Positions 19,962 through 31,795 of a stretch of DNA of 64,000 bases are shown one piece after another (the first letter of the stretch is position 1; every line of letters starts with the position of its first letter). Made by a program: the position numbers and the translations under genes. This stretch comes from Spinellus fusiger (lineage: Eukaryota > Mucoromycota > Mucoromycetes > Mucorales > Phycomycetaceae): NCBI GenBank assembly GCA_025094145.1, contig JALLLS010000039.1, positions 1-64,000 of the forward strand, given 5' to 3'. The notes below the pieces were generated by a model. That model worked only from the letters and a program-made list of their open reading frames with translations. It did no database searches and was not told where the DNA came from.

Positions 19962-21598
19962 ACCTAAGAATTCTTTGTCCAGAGAGTGTCGAATACCTGT
20001 CTTCGTGCCCCACTCATTTATAGTATAGCATTACTTGCCGCTTTGGCTCAAGCATTGCCACATCCTGTCTATTCATTATTGCCTTTGAGAAGCTTGTGAA
20101 ATCAGGCCCAAAACTAATATCTATGTCTGCATTATCATTTTCTCTTCATTTCGAGGTTTCATCTGCTCTTATCTTTCTGTTTCTTTTTTCCTTAAATTTT
20201 TTTCCACTTTTGTATTTGAAGTGTTTATATGTATATATTAATTGTTCAAGAGTTCTCATAGGGTGGCTAACATGTCCAATACGCGAATAGTAACCAACAC
20301 CCAAAAATAAAAAATACTTTGAACTGTAGGAAAAAACACACTTTTATCGTGACTTATTTATTTAAAATGAAGAGAAGATCAATAGAAAAGGTACAGAGTA
20401 GGTAATCTAGAACGACACAAGAATGGTAACAATGGTTTATTTCTCTTTTAATAAATAGTCTACAACTCTTGCCATAACAACACTGTGTCTATACACCCAA
20501 AGTTTATTACTACTTCTATCAACTCACCTGCATCCCACAACACATACCATTACAATAATCAATTAAATAACTTCAAAGTCAAAATAAAATAAAAAAACAC
20601 TCTTCCTTCTTCTGTGCACAGGTGTAGATCTTCAGATTTGTGTTTATTGCCCGTGGTATTCCCCCTCAAGCAACATTAGGTGTAGTAGTAGATAGTATTG
20701 TAACTGTCCCTTCACTGTACATCTATATTTCTTTCTAAACATTTCATAAATGGTAATTATAGTAACATTGACCCTGTTGTTCTTATATTCTCCTTAAATA
20801 AGAATTTTTAATATTGAATGCGAGGCAGAAAATACTATTAAAATCCATAGAATTCCTTAGATATTTAAATTGCCTGCCTCTAAAAATAATGATAGATAGT
20901 GTGGATGTGAGAGGTTGAATAAAGATTGAAATTTCAAGGCCAAAATTGCCCAAATACAGTGAAAAGTAGAAATATTGTGACTGCATAAGCTGTACAGTTT
21001 GAATTTTTTAAATAAACTTCCGATAACAGGTGTCTGCAATTAACTATAAAGAGGAGAATTAGAATAAACAATGATAAAAAGTGAAAAATCTTACATTTTA
21101 TAGAATATACCTTATTCATAAGAAACGTTCTCCTTCTCATGATTCATTTTTATACGACATTTTTTTTCTACAAGCAATTAAAAACCATTCTTGGCATGAA
21201 AAGTGCTGTGGTTAATGTCACCATCAGTGCTGCGGCAGCCATAGATAAATATTCAAGGAAACGGGATTTCAATTAGAAATACACAGCTTACAATATGCAT
21301 TTGTCTGTGTTTTATATATTTTAATGCCGAATTATGTAGATCTAATAATTAAGACACCGTACTGTAATTACAACATCATAAAGGTAGATTGGGTCACTTT
21401 CTTTATCGAGTATGCCTTTTACTTTCTATTGAATAACATTTGGCCAAGATACTTAACATCTGAAATATATATAGATTATAATGAATATAGAAAAATTAAT
21501 TTACTGGTAAGATTGGATTGAATGAAAAAGCAATATCAGTTTATATATCACAAGCTATCTGCTAAAACAATACAGAAACACTACTCTGACAAATATTA
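19962..21598. other. AT-rich spacer, no gene
   Basis: Nothing with family resemblance is seen. It contains the second, plus-strand copy of the short relic block (20236-20290) and a small GC-richer patch at about 21190-21250 that reads open but has no start, stop or recognisable motif. The right end is the 3' flank of transketolase. Confidence 0.5.
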
Positions 21599-23940
21599 TT
21601 AAGTCTTTTCAATATCTTTGGAGCATGATCTAAACTGAGGAAACAATTCAGGAACATGACCATGTTTTTTAAAGTACTGAATAGCATTTTCAGCAACCTC
21701 AGCAACATGATCTGAGGTTATTTTGAAATGCTCATATACATCCTTGTAAGGCTAGAATAAAAGAGAAAGAAGATTGTGTATGTGTGAGAGGTGTTTATTG
21801 CTATAACTATCCATTAAAAAAGAATGAAAGAAAACTTACACCAGAAACGCCAAAGGTCGTCATTCCTACTTGAGCATGCGAATATTTATGCCATCCAAAG
21901 GTCGATAAAGCCTCTACAGACACTACAGGTACTCCTTTTAACAAGACAGATTGACGGTACTCTAAAGACTGTTCATCAAACAACTCTGTGCATGGCATAG
22001 ATACCAGCCGGGTTTTGATATTTTTCTTTCTTAGGATCTGTACACTTTCCAAAGAAATGGGTACTTCTGAACCAGTAGCCACAATAATTACATCAGGATT
22101 GCTATCAGAAGCAGGTTCAATGACATATGCGCCTTTTTGTACCCCTTCTATAGAAGATCCATCGATCTGTGGCAAATCTTGACGCGTGAGCGAAAAGATA
22201 GAAGGACCATTCTTGCGCTCCATAGCCACCAAGTAAGCGCCTGACACTTCATTGCCATCTGCAGGTCTAAATGTCAACATCACAGGAGTAGCGCGGGCCA
22301 ATGCTAGTGTTTCTATGGGTTGATGGGTAGGTCCATCTTCACCAAGACCAATGGAGTCTTGGGTCATTAAATAAAGAACACGCAGTCTTGACAATGCACT
22401 TAACCGTGCTGCACCCCATCCATACGTTAGGAAGTTCAAAAATGTACCACCAAAGGGAATAATGCCTTGGTAGGCTGCCATGCCATTCATAATAGCAAAC
22501 ATGCCATGCTCACGAACACCATAACGAAGGTAACGACCCGAATAATTCCCAAGGCCTGTGCTGGGTGCCTGAAAATCAACTGCCTTTTCCCATCGTGTGT
22601 TGTTGGAAGAAGTTAAATCAGCAGACCCGCCTACGAGTTCTGGAATGGCGGTGGTGATCTGTGTTAATAATGCCTCTGACAGCTTGCGAGTTGCCTGGGG
22701 TTTGTCTTTGGCAGTGTAGCGGGGTAAGGTCTCTTTCCAGCCATCAGGCAATTCGCCTGCCATGCGACGCTTAAAGTCCTGGGCTTCTTTAGCATAGGCT
22801 TCAGAGTAGCGACTGAACAATTGATTCCAGGCCTCTCTTATTCTACCACATGCCTTGGCTCGTTTGTGGTAATAATCGTAGACAGTGGAAGGCACTTGGA
22901 AGTCTTTCTTATCATCAAAGCCAAACTTCTTTTTCAACTGAACAATATCTTGTTCTTTAAGAGAACTTCCATGGACTTTTTCATTTCCTTGGTTTTCAGA
23001 TCCAAAGCCTAATGCAAACATGAGTATTTATTATTATTATTACTCTGTATAAATAAAATAAAAAGACTCGCTTACCAATGGTTGTGTATATTTTGATAAG
23101 AGAAGGCTTTTCAGTTACTTTTTTAGCCTCCTCAATGGCTTGTTGAATAGAATCAAGGTCTTTGTCACCATCCGATACTGAAAGAGTATGCCATCCGTAG
23201 GCTTCAAATCTCCTCAAGACATCTTCAGTAAAAGAGAGTTTAGTACTGCCATCAATAGTGATTTTGTTATCATCATAGATAGCAATCAGCTTTCCTAATT
23301 TTAGATGACTAACAAGATGAATACAGTGAATAGGATATACCCATCCAACTTACCCAGCAAGAGAACATGCCTCTGACTGAACACCTTCTTGAAGACAACC
23401 ATCTCCCAATAAAACATAGGTATAATGGTCAATCAATGGATAATCTGGTTTATTGAAGGTTGCAGCCATATGTGCTTCTGCAATGGCCAGACCCACTGCA
23501 TTGGCAATGCCTTGTCCAAGAGGACCTGTCGTCACCTCAACACCATCAGTATGCCCTCTCTCGGGATGACCAGGAGTGCTAATAATAAATATCAACTCCT
23601 GCTGTCTGTCTGTCTTTACCTGCTATTAACTTTTCGGAGATTTTGAAGATCCTCCATGGACAGTTGAAAGCCAAGAAAATGCAGCATAATGTACTGTAAA
23701 GCACAGGCATGCCCATTAGAAAGCAAGAAACGATCTCTGTTGGGCCAGTGAGATTCTTTTGGATCCACATTTACAAATTGGCTGAACAGAACATGGGCAA
23801 CAGGAGCACATCCCATAGGAGTACCTAGACCATGTTAGTCTGTTCTTTCTATCCCACTACATACCTGGATGACCGGATTTGGCAGTCTTTACCATGTCTG
23901 CAGCAAGAACACGCACAGTATTAATACAAGTAGTATCCAT
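21599..23940 (-). CDS. tkl1: Transketolase
   Basis: A thiamine-diphosphate enzyme of the non-oxidative pentose phosphate pathway that moves two-carbon units between ketose and aldose phosphates in the cytosol. Six exons, minus strand: 23940-23865, 23824-23620, 23578-23354, 23308-23076, 23008-21840 and 21751-21599 (686 residues, full length). Marks are [37 protein letters not shown], the ThDP/metal motif [10 protein letters not shown] leading to [13 protein letters not shown], and the Pyr-domain [49 protein letters not shown]. The tail [20 protein letters not shown] and the exon joined at [10 protein letters not shown] complete it. The acceptor at 23309 was chosen to restore AGHLKLGKL. No defect seen. 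Confidence 0.97.
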
Positions 23941-24128
23941 TTATTTAATAATCAGCTATTGATGAAATAGTATTAAACGAAACAAAAAAAAACAGACTCT
24001 ACAGACTCTACTTTATACAAGTACATTAAGCGGAGATCATGAAGTAAGGATGAAATCAGAGGTACGTCAATATACAAACTAAAAGATACTTTTTTTTCCC
24101 ACTCCTTGAAAGCTGTTAATGATAACCT

Positions 24129-25890
24129 CTACGCCTGACTATCCAAATGAATAACCACGATGTCCGCCTCTGTAAGCACCATCAAGACACCTTCCATAAC
24201 AAGTTGTACACCAAGAACACTGATATCATGACCTTGTGTAAGATCCACCAGTGTTTGTCGCTCAGTATTGCGTCCAGTATTATAGTAAATGTAAGCATTT
24301 CGACTGCTTTCTACAATGACAGAAAATGTGTTCTGGGGATCATGTCTTACAAACCGACTGTCTTGTTTGGAGGCATGAACAAAAGCAAATGCATTAAGGG
24401 TAGCGACATGCTGTGACTGTAGATCTTTGCCTTCTTTCCATTGAAATACTGGAGCATCTATATCCATTTTGACTGCAACAGAAGGAAGATCAGGGCCAAA
24501 GGAATTGCCTATCCACTCACGCCCACCTGATGCTATTTCCTGTACACACTGACCCTCTTTATCATACACTACAAAACGAATGGGTTGTCCTGCTTCATCA
24601 ACGTCTTCTTCCATATCCATGTCGGTGGCTGTAGGGTGTCGGATAGAATCAGGCATGTCTGTTGTGAATTTAGCCAAACGTTCTGTCATGTCAGCAAGCT
24701 TCTGAGCATCCAAAGACTCGGGCACTTGATCATCTTTATCAAACAGGTGGGGCCAGCGTGTGTATTCATCTTGCTTTGTGATAAACAAGCTTAATTTGTC
24801 AGAGGTAAAGGTCCATATACTCTCACTGTCATCGATCGTCCCCCACAACTTGCTATAGGGATAGGCAATAGGACTGTCTTCTGATTGTACCATAAGGCTC
24901 AGGTGCTGGTGTGTGAGTTTACAATGAATATCACTCTTGAGAGTATTAGGGGCAAGTTTGAATTCAACACAAATCTCTTGTCCTTGTTGTGTCCAACGAT
25001 AAGGTGCTATAAGTGGTGGTGGTGGTGGTGGTGAAGAAGCAGACACAAGCAGGGGAGTTGTTTCAGAGACATCCTTGCTATATCCAAAAGAACATTCACT
25101 TCCCAACATACACCGTCCATCAGATGTAATGGCACAGTAAACAGGAACTTGAGATCCTTTGTGCTGATACAAAAGCCTAAGATGCATAGGTTCTGTTGTT
25201 GTAGGTAGGGTTATTTCCAGCATAGAAATGTTGAATTGGGTTTCCTGCCCTACAGCTCGACTGTAGACTACAGCCCACACTTTGTCTTCGCACTGCCTGG
25301 CTGATAATAGAGTACATGGCACAGGAGACACACCTTCTGTTCCCTCTCCCTCATAATGAACAACACCCAAAGAGACTCCTTGAATACCATGTTGATAATC
25401 AATGGATAACACTTCAATATCCCCCACACCATTCGTAGCCAGTAGTAAATATGGACTCAGGGCTGCAAGAGAGGGATAATGGGATGGAAGTGGCCCAAGG
25501 GTGTCTGATTCTACTTTACTGGACACTTGCAGTGGACGCGCTAACTGACTCAGAGTGTAGAAGTGACTTGGACCAAGGTTCTATAGGTGTGAGTAGATAT
25601 GAAGCCATAGCTGCACTTACTTTCTGGTGGGCTACCATTATCACATTGTACTCGTTGTCTACATAAAATGCGTATCCTGTATCAAGGAGAGGGTATCCAT
25701 AGGCTAAATGAGAGAACCGTACACGGGCTTGTAATTCCCGGAAACCTATGCTATGATGAAGAGATACTTGCAATTGTCCCTGTGGCAATGGTGTGCGTGA
25801 CAGTTGCGTATTTTCATCAAGAGTTTTTAGCTTATAACCTTCAAAGTGGACATTAATGAGGCTTTGATCATGAACAAGTGTGTGGGTCAT
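24129..25890 (-). CDS. NudC domain-containing protein 1 (NUDCD1-like)
   Basis: A p23/CS-domain co-chaperone-type protein. Animal NUDCD1 is linked to folding of WD40 proteins; the fungal role is inferred. Two exons, minus strand: 25890-25621 and 25580-24129 (573 residues; human NUDCD1 is about 583). The start MTHTLVHDQSLINVHFEGYKL aligns with the FEGYKL box near the start of the family; an upstream in-frame ATG is separated from it by a hydrophobic leader and was not used. The CS domain is central: YRWTQQGQEICVEFKL, LMVQSEDSPIAYPYSKLW, ESIWTF, LSLFITKQDEYTRWPHLF. Beta-propeller-like halves flank it. It shares a 147-bp divergent promoter with the RINT1-like gene; that spacer holds three GGAACAAGCA repeats. 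Confidence 0.9.
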
Positions 25891-26037
25891 GACAGGAACA
25901 AGCAGGAACAAGCAGGAACAGAAGAATAAGCTCAGCATAAGAGTAAAATAAATAGAGCCAATCAAACACCAGTACTCTTCTTTCCCTATCCACTGTTCTG
26001 TGACGCCTGCTTTCTTACTCACAAAATATCCCTTTTA

Positions 26038-29000
26038 ATGATACCACTTGAGCCAGCACTGCCTTCTTTTCTTAATCACTGCATAAAAACACCTCATGAC
26101 GTCCATTTGACTGTTCTTAAGGAGTTAGTGGAGAAGAAGACAGCAGAACAAACAGCACTGGATAGCAAGGTAGACCAATTGTATGCAGTGAGTGTTTATT
26201 CACAGTTAGTTGGAAGCTACACGACAAGAGACAAAAACACTTCTTGAACAAACCCATACAAAAGCCCTTGAGGAACACGCGACTCTGGATGCTCTGGACG
26301 CAGGACTAACACAAACACAAGCGGATTTACACACTTATGACCAGCAGCATAACCTACAGTCTAGAGATACAAGTACAGACACAGATACCCGTGTCTTATT
26401 AGGACGGCTGAACAGTCTTGAGCACCAATTAAACACTTTGGACCACTGCAGAAGCTATATCAAAGCTCTTTTGGTGGTCTCTGAGCAAAGGCAAGACACA
26501 CCAGAGAGACTCCTTGAGAGAATTTAGTAGAAACTCATGCTCTCTGCCTACAGATCAAAAGCACTGACATTGGTTCAAACAGATCCTGAAGCCTGTATTA
26601 AGCCTTATTTCCAACTGACACAACTCCAGACATATCTCCAACAACAAGCACAGACATCCAATAGCTACCAACATCTTGTACGCTATGTAGGTGCGTCCCA
26701 AGCTCAATTGAAGGAGGAACTCAACACTATTATAACAAGGTAATATAGGATCAGAGTAGAGTGTAGTCATATTAAAGGGACTATTTAGCAATTTCAAGGC
26801 AGCTTTGGACTCTCTCTCATGGCCCACACCCATCAAGTCCCCTTATAGTGCAGAGATAAGAGCCAAACTGGAAATATTTCAAAAGACATTTTGCCATCTT
26901 TTTTTATGGCACAGATCGTAAGTGTTGTGAGATCTATAGACACAGCTTAATACTTTGTGTGGAATGATGAGCCCAAGCTAATGCCTCCCAGTAGTTGTGT
27001 TGTTCAAGATGAGGTCATTATGCCAGCACCCATTCGTATTATGCTGGAGGCTCTTTCTCTTCGATTTAGATTTCATTTTGAAGGATCCAAGCCTACTAAC
27101 CGAGTAGACAAGGTAATATAGAAACAAACAAAGAAAAGGAAATAAACAAGCAACCTTCTTGTTTATAGCCAGAGTGGTATCTTGCCCACATTAAGAATAC
27201 CATTGACTCCCACTTGGCCTTTCTTGTGACTACAGTGCAGCCTACTGTTGATAAACTAGTGGATACTTCTGTCAATCTCTCTGTAAAAGACTACTTTATC
27301 TATGGTCTTTTACAAGATGTGCACAGGAAATTAAACAATACAATGGGTTTAGTATTGGAACAGTCTAGTTGGCTAAGTCATACCGTCCATGAAGCACTTG
27401 AATTTGACAAGAGTCTTCAAGATGAATTTGCCTATGTACCTCCAGGATCCTCTCTGCTGGGTGTAGCCGATATTATTCTTCAAAAGACGGAATGGTTTAA
27501 TGCGTGGTTTAATGTAGAGAAACAGTGTAAGGGCGTGTCTTGCATACAATGTGAGTTTACTAATGCATGTTGTGTGGAAAGTTTCTCAGGCACGGTATGA
27601 TGAGATACTGTTGGATAGAAAGGCATTTGAAATAGAAGAAGGCAATGAAGATGTGGATCCAGAAGAAGTCATTCTAGGAGAGGAAGAAATAAGAGGCGTC
27701 AAGGGAACACGCTCTGCTACCAAATTGTTGAGTCTGTTGGAAAGTATTACAGGTAAATACCAACATCATCTTCTATTGACTCAATCAATGCATGAATAGA
27801 GACTTATCATCTTGTACCTTCTTTAACCCATCGATTTAAGTTCTGTGCTCAACTACAACTGCCTTTGCTTAACTACTACTACCAACGCATTGCCTCTGCT
27901 CTTGATTCTTTTGAAGCGCGCAGTTATATTCGATCTGTTCCTGTGCCAGGTGCTCTTCCTGATTCTGTAACAGGGGCTATTACAGCTAGTGAAACAGGCG
28001 GTACACTAGCTGCTTTGAAGCGACTGTGTCGGTGGTGGTCAAGTACGCGTACAATCGTAGAAGGCCTTCGAGACTGGTCAGAAGACGATGTAAGTCCTCT
28101 TCTTTTTTAGAGAGTGTAATGGTGGATGAGTCTCTTTATATATATATATATATTAACTTGTACTATTTCTAGTTTTTCCTTCATATGCAATCTCAAGCCA
28201 GTCAGAACCCAACTCTAGTTCAGCCCGTTTTGACTGAATTACGTAGGGAAGACATGACATTCTCCTTTTCAGAGTTTACTTCATTGAATAAGCCATTCTT
28301 TTCTGAAGCATTGGAGGCATTCGAGCTATTATCTCATAGAATACAAAAACTGCTTGTGAATGTCATAACAAAAGAATGGGCTAATAGTGCTCGTCCTTAT
28401 ACTAAAAGGTATGTGGTGTAAGGTGATGAGGCTAGTTTCTATAATGTACTCACTGGAAGTATCAAAGGGATACTTGGTGGCAATCATCTACAGAGAGTAT
28501 CCTGCATGAGATTTCACCTGAATTGTATTTGCCTTTGCAGGGATTCCGTCTGTCGTGTCATCTGCTATATACTACATTGCCTCTTTCTAATTATTTGACT
28601 ATTTATAAGGCCATTTCAGATGAGATTGGAGAGTGGTATTGGCGCAGTATTATTACTCAAAACCAATTCTCAAAGCACGGTTCATTGCAACTCCAGGTTG
28701 ATCTTGAATATGGCCTATGGAAATCCGGAAAACAGTGGGTGAAGCAACCAGAAAATTACATGAAACGGTAAAGAGATTAAGGAGAGAGTAGTTCTTGTTT
28801 TTTTTTCTGACTATGTTTTTACTGTGAATAGACTCAAGGAAGCTAGCCAATTGCTGACTATTTCGTTTGATACTAATGAAAGCAGTGACAAGGACATTGC
28901 GAGATGTGAGCTTCCTTATGATATTTTTATGAAGGCCTTGACTATTCCTGAGCAGCGTAGTATTGTGCAAATAGAACTTGATAGACTAGGTATCGAGGTT

Positions 29001-29066
29001 TTGACATTTGCACAGATTCGAGATGTGCTGCGTAGAAGAAATGATACGCTTCACAACTGGAACTAA
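26038..29066 (+). CDS. RINT1/Tip20 family protein, Dsl1/NRZ ER tethering complex
   Basis: A subunit of the tether that receives Golgi-derived COPI vesicles at the ER. Eleven exons: 26038-26169, 26210-26473, 26531-26739, 26789-26917, 26992-27112, 27169-27526, 27582-27752, 27800-28089, 28173-28408, 28468-28767 and 28832-29066 (814 residues; phase closes throughout). The N-terminal half is coiled coil. The family core shows SLSWPTPI, APIRIMLEALSLRFRFHF, KPTNRVDKPEWYLAH, VEKQFSQARYDEILLD, LKRLCRWWSSTRTIVEGL, RPYTKRDTWWQ, LQLQVDLEYGL and RPEN-type QPENYMKRLKEASQLL. Several acceptors were chosen over nearer AGs to keep these motifs, notably 26991, 27581 and 28467, so exons 2-3 are the least certain. 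No stop or frameshift remains. Confidence 0.92.
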
Positions 29067-29506
29067 TATAGAGGAGTGGTGCTTGAACAGTTACAAAATA
29101 CAGCTGCTGTTAATTCTAAATATTTTCACTTTTCATACTTTTTTTTACTTGAATGGGAATGCATTTCTAGGCAGAAATTATCACTACAAAAAGTTCGACA
29201 ATATATAAAACAAAGAATAAATAGTATATTGTAATACATGTTAATAATGAACCCACAGATTGCTAATTAGCTTGCTAATAAAATACTTTCCTGTATTATG
29301 AAGCACTTTCTTCTTTATTTATTAAAGGCCTTTCATATTTAATATCTGTTTGAAATAGAAAGAATCTGAATGTACACTGAATCATACTCTTACTACTTTA
29401 TACAGTAAAGAGAAACAAACTAGATGGATAGATTTAATACACCACTGATTTAAAGCTGAAGCTATTATCTAGAGCATATAAAAATCTAATATTTATAAAG
29501 ATAAAC

Positions 29507-31613
29507 TTAAAGAAGCTTATCAGCGCGTTCAACAAAGCGTACTTTGTAATGTTTGGGCATAATAACTAATCCACCATCAACAAAACTCTCAATATCAGCA
29601 TACACGGGTTTGCCATTAGAGTCAAGGGCTGGTTCAATAGTACAGCGCGCCCAAAGAGTAGTATATGTAAGAAACAGCTCTGTTTCAGCCTATTGAAAAA
29701 AAAACAATCACAGTACTTTTGTTAATATACTGAAAGGTATATTCACACTACAAGTTTTCTCTTCACAGCTTACCAAGTAGATTCCAGGGCATATGCGTCT
29801 AAAAACACATAAAATAATATGTTAATAACTAGCAAACAAGTATAATAATCAGTTCATTACCTTCCCCACCCAAAGTTATACTGGTCTCTTTCTTTTATAT
29901 TTCCATTGGCAGATGCATACAATGTAGACTTGTTATTTATGAAGCGTTCAGGAATGAATTTCTCAGGATCAGGATAACTATCAGAGTTTCTGTGCAGAGT
30001 GTATACACTACTTAGAAGGGTGGTTCCTTTCTTAATCAAGTAGTTATTAAGCACAACTAAATACCTGGATTAATTTCATGGACATAATACAAAAGATTCT
30101 ACTTAGTCTTCTTCAGCTACATGTGGAACTCCGTGAGCTATCGTAGGATAAAGACGCATGATTTCTCTTTGAACAGAAATCATGTAAGGAAACTCATCAC
30201 GCTCTTTAAACGTTGGCAATCGTTTATAATTGGTGATAAATGCATCTATTTCTTCGCATATCTTTTTTTGGACTTTTGGATGATGAGATAAAACGGCAAA
30301 AGCCCATGAAATAGTTAAAGAAACAGTATCTGTCCCAGCAATCATCATGTCACCTTGAATAAGAATAGAAAATAATATAAGTCTCTTTGTGGCTAGGAAT
30401 GATTATAAGACTCTGACTTACTAATAAGCACCAATATATCTTTGTTATCATAAACAGTATTTTTCAGCGAGTCTCTCATTATCTTTACCAGACAATCTTC
30501 ATTTCTTTCAATAGCTTGCTTTATCATCCTTTCAAGGACAGGGTTGCGCAGATTGTCGATGAAGTCACGGTTTCTATTACTTGTACCTTTAAGATAACTT
30601 ATAAAACTGAGGGCCGGAATATAGGCGTCGATATTCTCATCTACACCTCCATATAACAGAGTCAGTTGCACGATGTCTACTATATTCTGAAAATTTGGAT
30701 CTTCTATTGAATCCATACGAGTGCCAAGACAAATTCTTAATATGACATTAAGAGACTGAAGGGCTATGTTGTTGAATGGATCTACTCCTTCATTGGTGCT
30801 TCCATTTTTAATCAATTGGTCGATAAGATGGCTTGTTTCGAACTGCATTGCATCACCCATCTGATCTACTGCTTTAGGTGCCATAATACCATTTACTATA
30901 ACAACAAATTAATAAAATCGTTTATATATACACTAGTTCCTACTATCATTATCTTACCAGTAGCTTTTGCTTCTTTTAATTTTTTTTATTTTGATTAAAA
31001 GCCATTCCTCTGTGTTTATGATGTCAAATGAGTTATTGTGAATATTTAGCACCTTTATCTTTTGTTACCTATCACCTTTGCTATAACAATCATCACCAAA
31101 TTTATTAGGTGGTCGTAATGAAGTAATACTTCCATTGATGTTAAATATTTCATGAGCGATATCAGGATCAGAAACAAATATAAAATCTTGAATACCCATC
31201 TTGATATGAAGTATGGGACCTACAAAAAGTATAAGTGAGATTTTAATGGGTAAATCATTATAATAGAGGTTATAGTTCTGCTTGCCTAGTTCTTTATGCC
31301 ATCCATGCATCTTTAAAAATGAGTTTTTACCGAGATGTGGTATATGGCCTAACAATACGACTATCAGCAAACTATTGAACTCAATCCATTTCTTACCTAG
31401 GTATGGGTATTTTCCTTTAGGTGTAGGGATTTTGTCAAAACCACCAGTCTCTTTGTCTTTGGAGCTGGAGTAGAGTGCATACAGTGCTGTACCAACAGCT
31501 ACAACACCTGCAGTTTGAAGCGGGTGCTCTTTCAAAAGATCAATCATATAGGATTGGCTCTCGAGAAAAGAGAAAGAAGTAGAATTCATAAATAAGAAAG
31601 AGTAAACAGACAT
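29507..31613 (-). pseudogene. Cytochrome P450 (CYP509-like), probably a pseudogene
   Basis: A microsomal P450 of the type expanded in Mucorales. Minus-strand exons: 31613-31397, 31348-31286, 31219-31069, 31009-30958, 30895-30422, 30353-30106, 30056-29861, 29798-29774 and 29689-29507. Intact marks are a signal-anchor, the I-helix MMIAGTDTVSLT, the ExxR helix VQREIMRLYP, PDPEKFIPERF and the heme loop FGWGR/RICPG, whose Cys lies in a 25-nt exon. Two lesions appear. The exon at 30958-31009 is out of phase by one base at an A8 run (30980-30987), and the WxxxR of helix C is degraded there. Where exon 30106-30353 ends, GAC is followed directly by TAA, with no clean donor. One 66-nt intron (31220-31285) has a GC donor. 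Assembly error is the alternative. Confidence 0.8.
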
Positions 31614-31795
31614 ATTTTGGAAACTATTACTTTAATCTTATTTATACTTTTTTATAGATACTTTTTTCTTATCAGTTTCCTGATTGTTGTGTACAGACTT
31701 AATACTATTTTGTGTGACCTCCTTAGTTACATGTCGCATTGTGGGTTTTCACCGTTCTCATTCAGACAGGCTTTGAGGTGAGAAATAAAGTAATA

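Noticed and set aside
26188..26209. A 22-nt intron (GTGAGT...GTTAG) in the RINT1-like gene
   Set aside because: Phase fits, but the alternative donor at 26170 gives a 40-nt intron in the size range of neighbouring introns, so I used that.
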